From the NCBI GenBank assembly GCA_002284615.2, contig MU069820.1:171735-186177 (forward strand): a DNA stretch of 14,443 bases, written 5' to 3'. The notes under the pieces are model-generated. The model saw only the letters and a program-made list of their open reading frames with translations, ran no database searches and was not told the origin of the DNA. The DNA is from Dunaliella salina. Taxonomy: Eukaryota > Chlorophyta > Chlorophyceae > Chlamydomonadales > Dunaliellaceae. Shown piece by piece: positions 1-7,306 of the stretch. The stretch's first letter is position 1, and each line of letters opens with the position of its first letter. The translations under genes were made by a program, and so were the position numbers.

Positions 1-318
1 TCTTCTTCTGTTGTTTCTTTGAGTGCTCACACTGGAATTTAGTCCCACCAGTTCAGATAAAATCACAGGAGTCTGCTCCAGCAAGATGGCACCATAAGAC
101 ACGCATGATCAGCACAGTTCAGGCTCTTTTTAAGGTAGTAGGAAGAATGCAAACTGTATGTGATGTTTGTTTGCCCAATAGGTTTAATCATAAAAACTTT
201 TCCATCCAGTCCTTTGTATCTTTCGTATCTTTTGTGTCTGGTGTGAAACATTCTTTTGAGTGATATATTTTGTGTCATCAGGATCTCAAACCAAGAGGAG
301 CTCCAAGAGAAAATAACA
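1..318. other. No recognisable gene
   Basis: AT-rich sequence with one 94-codon minus-strand open frame (347 to 63) that matches nothing I recognise and has no repeat structure. I see no RNA gene, array or element boundary here. It may be flank or intron of the protein-like segment that begins at 319, but nothing in the sequence proves it. Confidence 0.5.
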
Positions 319-765
319 CTAGCAAAAGCTTGTCGAATTGGAACCAAGCATCATCCGATTGGAAGAAGCTCCAGGTCCTACTTGCATTCTTGCTTCACTG
401 CGAGACTCAAGAGCAAATATTGATGCCTCCACATGTTCATTAGCCTTAGCAACCACAATCCACAACTTGTCACCACGAGGATCATAATCATTAATAAATT
501 CACTGCCACTTTCTCGGAGCTTCCCTCCTCATTTTGGCTGACCAATTCGTGCAACTTGTACCACCATGCTCCCAGTTTTCTCACTGAGCACCAGGAATTC
601 CTCCAGCCCAACTTCCCACCATCTGTTTGTCAGCAGTGGCTTATATCATGCTGATCATTTCCAACAGAAAATACATACAGGTAAGCCTTTGGATTTGAGT
701 CTGCTAGCTGTTGCTCTTGGGGCTTGGCACTTGGCCTACAGGTAACGTTCCTCTTGTTTCTACCC
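319..765 (-). pseudogene. Unrecognised decayed protein-coding segment (fossil 1)
   Basis: On the minus strand, a frame from about 642 down to the TAG at 319-321 is broken only by a TGA at 529-531. It reads as convincing protein, with runs such as LEEFLVLSEKTGSMVVQVAR before the stop and ESGSEFINDYDPRGDKLWIV after it. A second minus-strand frame, ending in a TGA at 630-632, covers roughly 765-633 and reads on the same strand with KAYLYVFSVGNDQH, so one frameshift near 635 would link the two into about 145 codons. A pyrimidine-rich tract ending in CAG on the minus strand lies near 764-785 and could be a splice acceptor. No start codon is visible. I do not recognise the family. It could be a host gene exon turned pseudogene or part of an unrecognised transposon protein. 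The coding character is inferred from composition and frame continuity only. Confidence 0.4.
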
Positions 766-781
766 CTGAGAAAAGAAAAAG

Positions 782-880
782 AAAAACCACATAGGCAGAG
801 AAACTCTCCCTACATTAATAAAGGAAAAGGAGACACATTGGCTCAAAAGAGCCGTGAGCCCCCTAGACCACAAGCCCTGA
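782..880 (-). repeat. Conserved LINE 3' module, copy A
   Basis: About 90 bp closely matches 3785-3880. Read on either strand it contains two short inverted repeats. Hairpin 1 is at 840-853: GGCTC, four-base loop, GAGCC. Hairpin 2 is at 792-812: a seven-base arm pair around AAA with one C:C mismatch, plus two further outer pairs. It lies downstream of the LINE A stop codon (1073-1075) on the minus strand, so it sits in the 3' untranslated region. In minus orientation hairpin 1 reads GGCTCTTTTGAGCC. In stringent LINEs the 3' RNA end is what the reverse transcriptase recognises; such a role here is inferred. Confidence 0.7.
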
Positions 881-919
881 GACTTAAGATAATGCTTTTC
901 TGCATCTTTGATTCAAGTT

Positions 920-956
920 CAGGACCTTTCTAAAGGGCAAAATTTACCAGGTCCTG
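920..956. repeat. Perfect 8-bp inverted repeat in LINE A 3' region
   Basis: CAGGACCT at 920-927 and AGGTCCTG at 949-956 form an 8-bp perfect stem with a 21-nt loop, inside the LINE A 3' untranslated region. It could fold in the element's RNA. It is not found at the LINE B locus, so it is not part of the shared module. Confidence 0.45.
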
Positions 957-1045
957 CCAAGAAGTATAAGTCTACGCTGGATACAAGCAGCGTGCATAAA
1001 AAATGGACCCAACAGTCAGCGCTGAAACTGGTAGTGAGCCCCACC
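955..1045 (-). repeat. Dispersed 3'-region repeat, copy 1
   Basis: Starting 28 bp downstream of the LINE A stop on the minus strand, this stretch matches the plus strand at 3538-3630. The first 29 bases agree at 26 positions, followed by a weaker match that includes ATGCACGC and CCAGC. A poorer relative lies on the plus strand at about 2680-2745. The copies are in opposite orientations, so this is a dispersed and not a tandem repeat. Confidence 0.5.
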
Positions 1046-1072
1046 AACAATGGCTAGCTATGAGCAGCCCAG

Positions 1073-2440
1073 CTAATGTGGGTCCGGCGGGCCGTCGGCC
1101 ATCCGTCCAGCTGTGCGCCTTGCTGTCCTGTACGCAGCCCGCCCTGTAGCCCCCTCCCCCAAACCCCCATTGCTCATGTTGCTGGATTGAACAACATGTT
1201 TGGTATTGTGAATTTTTTTGGCTCTTCATAGCGGGACAGTGGATTTTTTTTTGGCTGTTTTGTGGGCTTTGGTGAGGCCAAGTTTGCAGAGGGGATTAGT
1301 AGTGTAAGGATTGAAGATAATTCCAGCAACTCCAATGAGTATAGTGTGCAATGTGACTCTGTTATTGTGGTGTCTCCACGGAGATTTTTTGTGCGCAAGC
1401 TGCCAATGGTGTGCTTGTGCAGATTTTGTGCTGTGTGGAGTGTCTGTTCGGATTTGGTGTTAGAGCAAAATTTTAGCCCAATGAGGTGGATGTCTCTGCC
1501 TCTGGGATTCATATTTTGCGGGTGATGTGTGGAGTCCTACCTTCAAGGGGCATAACTATAATGCCATCAGCGCGGCTGAGGTGTGTATTTTCTGGTTGTC
1601 CGAATGGAAACAGAAACAGCCAAGGTGGACACTATTTTGAATTTCCATCTCCTGGAAGCAGGGCCTCTCTGTATTGCATGCATCTATAGTTAAGATTCAT
1701 AGTCTCCTTTGCTGATTGCTTCATCGCAGATGCTGAGTGCTTGATGGTGGCAATTTATGTTCATTCTATTCATCTGTGGGTGTGTGCATCTGAGTTGGGT
1801 ATGGGAGGTGCTATCAGGTGCGCACAAAGAGGGCCAAGAGGAGGCCCAGGGTGGCCACTGAAGCGTCTGGCATGTTTGCCATTGATCAGGGTGCCTGTTC
1901 GATATTTGAGGACATTGGTCTGTTCTTTCAGAGTCACAGATTTCATTTGCCAGAAAGCATAACTAATTTCAAAATTTGCAGTGGGGTGAGTCTTGGGCAT
2001 CCTGAGCAGGTTTTGCCAATTTAGGCAGCTATAAGTGCAGAGGTTTGCTGTTCCCAATTTGTGCTTTTCATGCATTGTTTATTAAAGTTTGTCTTGGAGG
2101 TTGGAAAGGGGCAAGTGTTTTGTACGAGAGCTGTGTTGTGACAGGTGCAGCAAGCCCATAGAGGTGGAAGAAAGGAGTTTCTGCCTGGTTAAGTGAGGTG
2201 TCATCTTTGTCACGCAACATAGCCGCTTGAAGTGCAAGAGCATCTGCGCCTACTTTACAAAGAATGCCACTGTGTGATTTTACTTTATAGAAGTGTACAG
2301 GGTTCTCTGTAGCATAAATGCAAGTGATGATCTCTTTGAGTAATGGTGTGTGTAAGTGCATGGACATATCCATGGGTTTGAGGATCAGGTTTCTGATTGA
2401 TTCAGTGCTGAAGAACTGTCAGTCGCAATTGAAGTGTGCC
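1073..2440 (-). pseudogene. LINE A polyprotein remnant: RNase H, zinc knuckle, PD-(D/E)xK-like region
   Basis: Order on the minus strand: (1) RNase H C-terminal part, 2440-2225, with HFYKVKSHSG and GADALA; the usual G-N-E before the GAD is C-K-V here, so the active-site loop is damaged. (2) A linker at 2075-1860 with MHEKHKLG, YAFWQMK and KYRTGTL. (3) After a frameshift near 1855, a zinc-knuckle-like LCAPDSTSHTQLRCTH. (4) SRADGIIV at about 1600, then a frameshift, then RDIHLIGLKFC near 1495-1460; the E-x-K glutamate expected from LINE B is glycine here. (5) After another frameshift near 1360, VTLHTILIGVAG, one TGA at 1226-1228, and the tail MADGPPDPH with TAG at 1073-1075. Double TAA stops precede MHEKH. 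The D...ExK spacing is why I suggest a restriction-like endonuclease fold; that is inference. The gene is dead. Confidence 0.65.
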
Positions 2441-2495
2441 CTTGCTGTGCCCTTGCTGTGCCCTTGCTGTGCCCTTGCTGTGCCACAGCAAGGGC
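2435..2495 (+). repeat. 11-bp tandem array closed by its own inverse complement
   Basis: TGTGCCCTTGC is repeated four times without error (2435-2478) plus six bases. The last GCCCTTGCTGT (2471-2481) is followed after a 3-nt spacer by ACAGCAAGGGC (2485-2495), its exact reverse complement. The array therefore ends in a perfect 11-bp hairpin. It marks the truncated 5' side of LINE A. Confidence 0.9.
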
Positions 2496-2499
2496 CAAG

Positions 2500-2884
2500 G
2501 TAAAACTCTTCCCCTAGAAGGAGGACCATCTGGGCGTCCAAGAGCATGGCGGACAGCCACCCATCCAGATTCTCATTATATCTGTTTCTGGCTTTCTCCT
2601 AGGCTAGCTGTGCCTAGTGTAGGCTCTGGAAGTCTTCTGGTGAGACCACTGCTAGCTTGCTAGCTTGCTAGTTTGTCAGCAAGAGGACCTTCCCTTCATG
2701 CACGTGGCCTCTGGCCTGCAGCATATACATTTTTTACCTTTTCTTTTCTCTCCCCCAGCATGCAAGTCATTGGAGGAAGACTGGAAAACTCCACTTGAAA
2801 CTTCAATGCGATTTAGTGCTGTGATGACAGAAGGCCAGAACATTAGTTAGAAGCAGCACATCAGCAGCATTCAGCCTTCTGAAC
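2500..2884. other. No gene; weak dispersed repeat
   Basis: No coding region that I can support. The stretch at about 2680-2745 (plus) resembles the dispersed 3'-region repeat at 3538-3630, sharing GCA-AGAC/GGAC-type sequence, ATGCACG and CAGCATA with gaps. A small GCTAGCTT tandem lies at 2651-2671. Confidence 0.4.
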
Positions 2885-3225
2885 TTAAAAGCGCTTGAGC
2901 TTTTCCTCTTCGTCCCATTCTCTTGGGCGTTGGTAAAACATTTCACACAAGCATTCCCTTGATCGTTCAAAAAACGAGAACTGGGCCATCAGCGTGCCAT
3001 TAAGCTTGCTCATAATGACGCCCATTCTTTTGAGGCCAGAAGCCACGAACTAGCTAAAGCATGTACACAGTAAATCAGGGATGCTTCCAGGAATGTGTCG
3101 TGTATATCCACACCCATGAAGCGCACTATCCTACAGTCTCGCACAGGCACTCTGTAATCAAAAACGCCAAGGCAAAACTGCAGTTCTTTTTCTAAGGTTG
3201 ACTAGCCCATGATGATGATCTTGTC
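2885..3225 (-). pseudogene. Unrecognised decayed protein-coding segment (fossil 2)
   Basis: Two overlapping minus-strand frames, neither reported by an ATG-based scan of useful length, read as one protein if one frameshift near 3050 is allowed. The upstream frame (about 3222-3020) contains EDKIIIMG, a TAG, then LEKELQFCLGVFDYRVPV and FMGVDIHDTFLEASLIYCVH. The downstream frame (about 3060 to a TAA at 2885-2887) contains MSKLNGTLMAQFSFFERSRE and ends in DEEEKLKRF. The total is roughly 110 codons with one stop and one frameshift. I do not recognise the family and see no catalytic motif. It may be a gag-like transposon protein or a host pseudogene. Its N-terminal end runs into the 20-bp tandem repeat at 3213-3252, which may have disrupted it. 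Confidence 0.4.
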
Positions 3226-3252
3226 CTCTCTCTGATGATCTTGTCCTCTCTC
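3213..3252 (+). repeat. 20-bp perfect tandem duplication
   Basis: Two adjacent identical 20-bp units (3213-3232 and 3233-3252), each beginning TGATGATC. They abut the 29-bp array that follows. Confidence 0.9.
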
Positions 3253-3338
3253 AGGCTGTCATCAATTGAAAGCACACTCCCAGGCTGTCATCAATTGACG
3301 GCACACTCTCAGGCTGTCATCAACTGACAGCACACTTC
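3252..3338 (+). repeat. 29-bp tandem repeat, three copies
   Basis: Units at 3252-3280, 3281-3309 and 3310-3338 all begin CAGGCTGTCATCAA and carry GCACACT near their ends, with a few substitutions between copies. A partial CAGGCTG follows at about 3348. I see no coding content. Confidence 0.9.
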
Positions 3339-3537
3339 ACATGTTCTCAGGCTGCAAAGATCATACAATCTCCAACATAAAAAATTGAACAAGTATGGCT
3401 GGCCCCTGTGCTGAGGCTAAGTGGTGGGTCTCAAATTTGCTGGGCAGGGCCTCTTTACAGCAGTGTCATGGGTGTCCTGGGTGGAGGCCAACTTGCTGGA
3501 GTAGACCTCCGTGTGCCTCTTTCTCTTGGTTGGAACA
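3339..3537. other. No recognisable gene
   Basis: A short plus-strand open frame (63 codons from 3395) and its antisense counterpart match nothing I know. This stretch may be the body of the plus-oriented element whose 3' repeat lies at 3538-3630. Confidence 0.4.
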
Positions 3538-3630
3538 GGTGAGGCTCACTCTCAGTTTCAGCGCTGGCAGACGGGACTTTCCTTGATGCACGCCTGCTTT
3601 TGCCCAGCATAAAATTCTTCTCCTTCTATC
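3538..3630 (+). repeat. Dispersed 3'-region repeat, copy 2 (inverted relative to copy 1)
   Basis: The plus strand here matches the minus strand at 1045-955. The first 29 bases (3538-3566) agree at 26 positions and the similarity continues, with gaps, through ATGCACGCC and CCCAGCATA. It faces the 3' region of LINE B tail to tail, which suggests a second, otherwise unrecognisable element ending here on the plus strand. Confidence 0.5.
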
Positions 3631-3732
3631 ACCATACACCCAGGGAGGTGACTTGGCCCTCACGTCTTGTTGTGCCACATGCTTTAATTCAGGTGCTTCA
3701 GGTCCAGAAAAAGAAGAGAAAAAGAGGAAGAA

Positions 3733-3880
3733 AAACTACGCAGGCAGTGAGAACACTCCCCGCATCAAGAAAAAAAAAGATAAGAAAATCTACATAGGCA
3801 GAGAAACTCTCCCTACATCAATTCAGGAAAAGGAGACACGTTGGCTCAAAAAAGAGCCGTGTGCCCCCTCCACCACAAAG
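3733..3880 (-). repeat. Conserved LINE 3' module, copy B, with duplicated hairpin unit
   Basis: 3785-3880 matches 782-873. Hairpin 1 is at 3843-3858 (GGCTC, six-base loop, GAGCC) and hairpin 2 at 3797-3813. A diverged extra copy of the hairpin 2 unit lies immediately beside it at 3733-3775, with its stem at 3743-3760. In that copy AGAG/CTCT has become AGTG/CACT, a compensatory pair swap that keeps the stem. The module begins about 40 nt downstream of the LINE B stop codon on the minus strand. Confidence 0.75.
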
Positions 3881-3896
3881 TATGAAAAAGAGAATG

Positions 3897-4482
3897 CTAA
3901 TGTGGATCTGGAGGGTTACTAGAAGCATCTGGCTCTAGAACCTGGCTGTGGGAAGTATTCTTGTTTTCAATAGCGCGGCGTATGGTGACTAGTTTGTGGG
4001 TATATTGAACAGAATGGACATGAAGTTGTTGAGCAAGCTCTGTGGCACGCTGATGATCCAATCCTAGTTGTTTGAATTGCTTCAGGGTATGCTCAGTGTA
4101 AATAGTTCCACCAACACCCAGGAAAATAGGGTGAATTGTAACAGCTGTAGCGTTAATATGTTTCCAAAGGTCTGCATGCTGCTGCTTTGCTGCGTTTAAC
4201 TGATGCTCTGGCCTTGAATCTTCACAGAACTTGATTTCTATTAGGTGCACATGGCGTTCATTCGCATCAAGTTGATGGGGTTGTCTCATGCGGCTAGTTC
4301 TGGTGATCCTCCGTAAGGAATTGCGAAAAACGTGATCAATTAAGGAAAAAGAATACCTATAGACATCCAGAAACCAAGTGCAGAAGAGATGGCCCTGAAA
4401 TCCTGGTATACACTCAAATGCAGGTTCACACCCACAATGAGCAGGATTGCACCCTAAACAAGAATGACCACATAGCCGCTGT
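3897..4482 (-). pseudogene. LINE B C-terminal region, PD-(D/E)xK-like with PPDPH tail
   Basis: The minus-strand frame stays open from just after a TGA near 4482 to the TAG at 3897-3899, about 194 codons. The C-terminal 130 residues (from the ATG at 4289) include HVHLIEIKFCEDSRPEHQL, VTIHPIFLGVGGTIYTEHTL and a final SSNPPDPH. They align with LINE A throughout (HLI-x-x-KFC, VT-x-H-x-I, PPDPH). E18-I19-K20 keeps the ExK pair that LINE A has lost. Upstream of 4320 the frame is cysteine-rich (a CLGCNPAHCGCEP run) and is not recognisable; it may be decayed or unrelated. RT and RNase H are absent. The ATG at 4289 is probably internal, since family similarity starts around it and native proteins extend well upstream. 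A and B look like two subfamilies of one LINE group. Confidence 0.6.
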
Positions 4483-4518
4483 CAAGTTTGCACAAATTGT
4501 CTATGATGCACACCACAT

Positions 4519-4688
4519 GCAAGCATGCACACTTACAGGTTAGACCATAAAATGTGGCTGTACCAGCACAACTTGTCTGATGCATGCATCGTGCACACTG
4601 CACGCAAGCATGCACACACACAGGTCTGACCAAAAGACAGCTGCGACGAGACAACAGGCTGGGGCGCTCACTGTAAGCACACAAAGCC
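4519..4688 (+). repeat. Diverged 85-bp tandem duplication
   Basis: The 28 bp starting GCAAGCATGCACAC at 4519 recurs at 4604 with 24 of 28 matches, and weaker similarity continues. Between them lies a 12-bp perfect palindrome, GATGCATGCATC, at 4579-4590. Confidence 0.6.
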
Positions 4689-4708
4689 ACGCTCATGCGG
4701 GGTTTGAC

Positions 4709-4949
4709 CTACGCACAGAGCCTACCAGTAACTGCATGGGTCTCCCACTCAGTGGACAGGCTGTCCAGCCCACATGGTCTTGAGCAACTAGATAAGTTGA
4801 GTAGTAGATGGAGTTGTTTGCTATGAATGGCAGTTTGAGGGATTTGTTGATGGTCAACAGGTAGTATTTCAAATTTCTTGAAGCCAGTCTCAATTTCTGG
4901 ACGCCTGGGAATGAGAATTGGGTCATCGCTGATGTTTCTTACAAACCCT
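4709..4949 (-). pseudogene. Unrecognised protein-like segment without start codon (fossil 3)
   Basis: The minus-strand frame between a TGA near 4949 and the TAG at 4709-4711 is open for about 79 codons and reads as plausible protein: DDPILIPRRPEIETGFKKFE, then QTAIHSKQLHLLLNLSS and LDSLSTEWE. It has no ATG near its start, so it may be an exon or a truncated remnant. The overlapping ATG-initiated frame (4926-4693) is less protein-like. I do not recognise the family. It lies on the same strand as LINE B, about 230 bp upstream of it, so it could be an upstream piece of that element, but I see no known LINE motif. Confidence 0.3.
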
Positions 4950-5248
4950 CAGCTTGCCTCAGGAACCAGTGTTCCAGACAGTGATTATTTGTAGGCTCCA
5001 GGAGTGGCGGAGCAGGACAATTTCCTCGCTTACCCAGAAAGGGGGAGTGGGGTAGTTGAGGGCTGTTGAGGGCATGGCTCCCAGTGTACAGCAAATGTGG
5101 GCAAGTCAGACTTTCTCTGACTACATAGTTTTCGATTTATTCTCTTCCAAAACGACGACTAGCTTTGTCCTTTTTAACATGTACTCCTTCTCTTTTAAAC
5201 AGGCTAGCAGTCAATCATTTTGACTGGCCCGAGGGGCCTTCTCTTTTC
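4950..5248. other. No gene; small inverted repeats
   Basis: No supported gene. There is a 10-bp GTTGAGGGC(T/A) tandem near 5055-5074, and a perfect hairpin CAGTCAA-TCATT-TTGACTG at 5208-5226 followed at once by GGCCC-GAG-GGGCC. This is the left flank of the RT-bearing LINE. Confidence 0.45.
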
Positions 5249-5265
5249 TGTAAGCTGTAACCTAT

Positions 5266-7240
5266 TTTGCTGCCATGATGGAGAAAGCTGAGATCCCTGC
5301 TTGCTGGAAAACAGCAAACATTACTCCTCTCTTCAAGAAGGGCTCTGTTGTGGATCCAGGGAATTATCGCATGCTTGCCGTTAGTGGTACCCTGTACAGA
5401 CTGTTCGCGAATGTGTTGAGGGTAGTTGTCACAGGGTGGTGCAGAGAAAATAACAAAATTCCAGACACACAATACGGTTTCCATCCTGGCCGTAACACTA
5501 TGCAGCCCATTTTTATTTTGCGGCACTTGCAGCATGCTGCTCAGGTCAAGCGTCCTGCTTGACCCCCAAGATTGCATGCGGCATTTATTGATTTTAAGCA
5601 AGCTTACAACACAATTCCCAGGGAAGCTCTTTGGAGGCACCTTCAATGCCGTCGTATGCCTACATGCCTGTTGAATATCATTAAGAACATGTATGCTAAT
5701 GGCGAGTACATCTTGGTGGATGCCACCAAGCAAGCTTGTGTGCACCGGGTACCCTCTTTTTGGAGTTAAGCAAGGCTGCCCGCTTTCCCCCCTGCTGTTT
5801 TCCCTGTACATCAATGATGTGGATTGCTTGGCAGAAAATGTGCAAGGGGCAGTTACAGGTGCAAGCGATCTCCATGTTACGCATATGCTGCATGCAGACG
5901 ATCTGTGCCTTACCAGCAACCATCCTGGTCAGCTCCAGTTGATGTTGGATAGGTTACATGCTTATGCTCGGCGAAAAGGATTGGTGATGAATGCTGCCAG
6001 GCCTGAGATTGTGCATTTTGATTTTAAGGGCAATAATGTGTCAGTCTTCACTTTAGGTGGAGTGCATTTGGCTTGTGCAGAGTCTTTCAAATATTTGGGC
6101 ATGCTGTTCACAAAGCAGCGCAACCCTCAGGCCACTGCTAAACACATGTGCACTCCTTTCCTGGCTGGATGTAGACGGATCAGGCAATTTGTGTCAGAGA
6201 ACCACTTGACTGACAGGCCGCATACCATGCTCTGGCTGGTTAGTGCATTTGCTCTCCCTGCTAGCATGTATGCTTGTCAAATCTGGGGCACTAGATATAT
6301 GAAAGAAGGTGCTGAATGGGACTGCCCTTTACAAACTGTGCACCTATGCTTACTGAAGCGCTTCCTTGGGGTGAAGCGTACCACTCCTAACTGGTCTGTT
6401 CTACAGGAATGTGGTCATTAGCCTTTGCAGTTTTATTGGTTCCGTGCAGGAGTCAGGTTCTACAATGCTTTGCTGCGCAGCAGCAGTACTACACTGCGCA
6501 AGGTGCTGCAAGCAGATGTTGGCATGAGCTGCATATCTCGTAAATGTTGAACCTCAGAGTTTTTGCCAGCATGTAATGGCTTGGACAGGTGTATTATGTT
6601 TATTCAATGTGTGCATTCAGGGCAGCCAGTAGTACTAAAGGAGTTTGTTGTTGATTTGAGAAAAAGGCTACGAGGTGTTTGGAATGCGGCTGCCTTGGCA
6701 GAGCACAATGAGCGTGTGGACAAATTAGCCAAGTATCATCTCTGGGTGGCTCTCCCTTTGAAGCCTTTGGCTGCTCATGGAGCGCCCTTTTCTGTCCCTA
6801 GGTATTTGCATCTTGATTTAGGCAAGCATATGCTGAGAAACATCGCACGCTTTCGATTGCATGCATACACCCTAAGAGTTGAGACATCACTTTGGCAGGA
6901 GTAAACTTCAGTTTGCGATAAATGTGACCTAGGAGGACTTCAAGATGAAAAACATGCTGTGTTCCTTTGTTCCTACGGTCCTGTGTGTTCTCTTAGAAGG
7001 ACTTATGAACATCTCTTTTCTGATTTCCCCTCTGCTCACAGAGTTCTTCAAGACAAGACAGGCGCTTTTTACTACTCTCAGGCTAGTTCTGAGGATGTCT
7101 TTCATTTCTTACAAGACCAAAGTAATGAGACTTGCGTTTTATTTCTAATCTCATGGATATTTATTCTGTGGATGGAACAGTTTATCAGGCCAAGCAGCCA
7201 ACAACCTGGCTCAAGGTCAAACCTAATTGTAACCTTGTAA
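5266..7240 (+). pseudogene. Non-LTR reverse transcriptase pseudogene with C-terminal CCHC knuckle
   Basis: RT motifs occur in order: WKTANITPLFKKG and NYRMLAVSGTLYRLFANVL; QYGFHPGRNTMQP; motif A AAFIDFKQAYNTI with its catalytic Asp; motif B GVKQGCPLSPLLFSLYIND; motif C HMLHADDL at about 5885-5905, where the usual Tyr before A-D-D is His; motif D GLVMNAARPE; motif E FKYLGMLF. Thumb-like and linker sequence follows (MLWLVSAFALPASMYACQIW, LHLDLGKHMLRNIARFRL). The C-terminus has CDKC-x9-H-x4-C (about 6915-6970), a zinc knuckle usual in LINEs. Lesions: TGA at 5560-5562, a frameshift near 5750 (frame 1 to frame 2), TAG 6419-6421, TGA 6548-6550, TAA 6902-6904. After 5750 a single frame carries the rest. 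Product was RT for target-primed integration; this copy cannot encode it. Confidence 0.92.
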
Positions 7241-7275
7241 CCTTGTAAGCTGTAACCTTGTAAGCTGTAACCTAT
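7226..7275 (+). repeat. Short tandem repeat tail at the LINE 3' end
   Basis: The unit CCTTGTAAGCTGTAA (15 bp) occurs twice at 7241-7255 and 7256-7270, preceded by CCTTGTAA (7233-7240) and a related ATTGTAA. It overlaps the right copy of the 17-bp flanking repeat. Several LINE clades end in short tandem repeats in place of poly(A). Confidence 0.75.
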
Positions 7276-7306
7276 GTCTGCCACGCGCTGCGGGCCTACT
7301 TATTTT

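Larger units (their letters stand above)
782..2440 (-). mobile_element. LINE 'A', 5'-truncated non-LTR retrotransposon
   Basis: The element runs on the minus strand from about 2440 (partial RNase H domain) to its hairpin-bearing 3' region at about 782. The RT domain expected upstream of the RNase H is missing. The break coincides with an 11-bp tandem array at 2435-2478, so 5' truncation on insertion or later rearrangement are both possible. The 3' module at 782-880 is shared with LINE 'B' (3785-3880). I found no clear target-site duplication. Confidence 0.7.
5249..7275 (+). mobile_element. 5'-truncated RT-bearing LINE with flanking 17-bp direct repeats
   Basis: TGTAAGCTGTAACCTAT occurs exactly at 5249-5265 and 7259-7275, bracketing the recognisable RT remnant. 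RT similarity starts just inside the left copy, partway into the fingers domain, with no endonuclease domain upstream. That is the pattern expected for target-primed reverse transcription with 5' truncation. The 3' end carries short tandem repeats (7226-7275) related to the flanking sequence. The whole element is degenerate. It has no RNase H, unlike LINE A, so it belongs to a different LINE group. Confidence 0.7.

Noticed and set aside
3738..3922. Lys-rich plus-strand open frames over the LINE B 3' module
   Set aside because: They are antisense to the LINE B 3' region and result from its A-rich plus strand; the conserved feature there is the pair of hairpins.
5215..5919. 234-codon minus-strand open frame
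   Set aside because: It is the antisense shadow of the reverse transcriptase coding sequence, whose ordered RT motifs on the plus strand leave no doubt about the sense strand.
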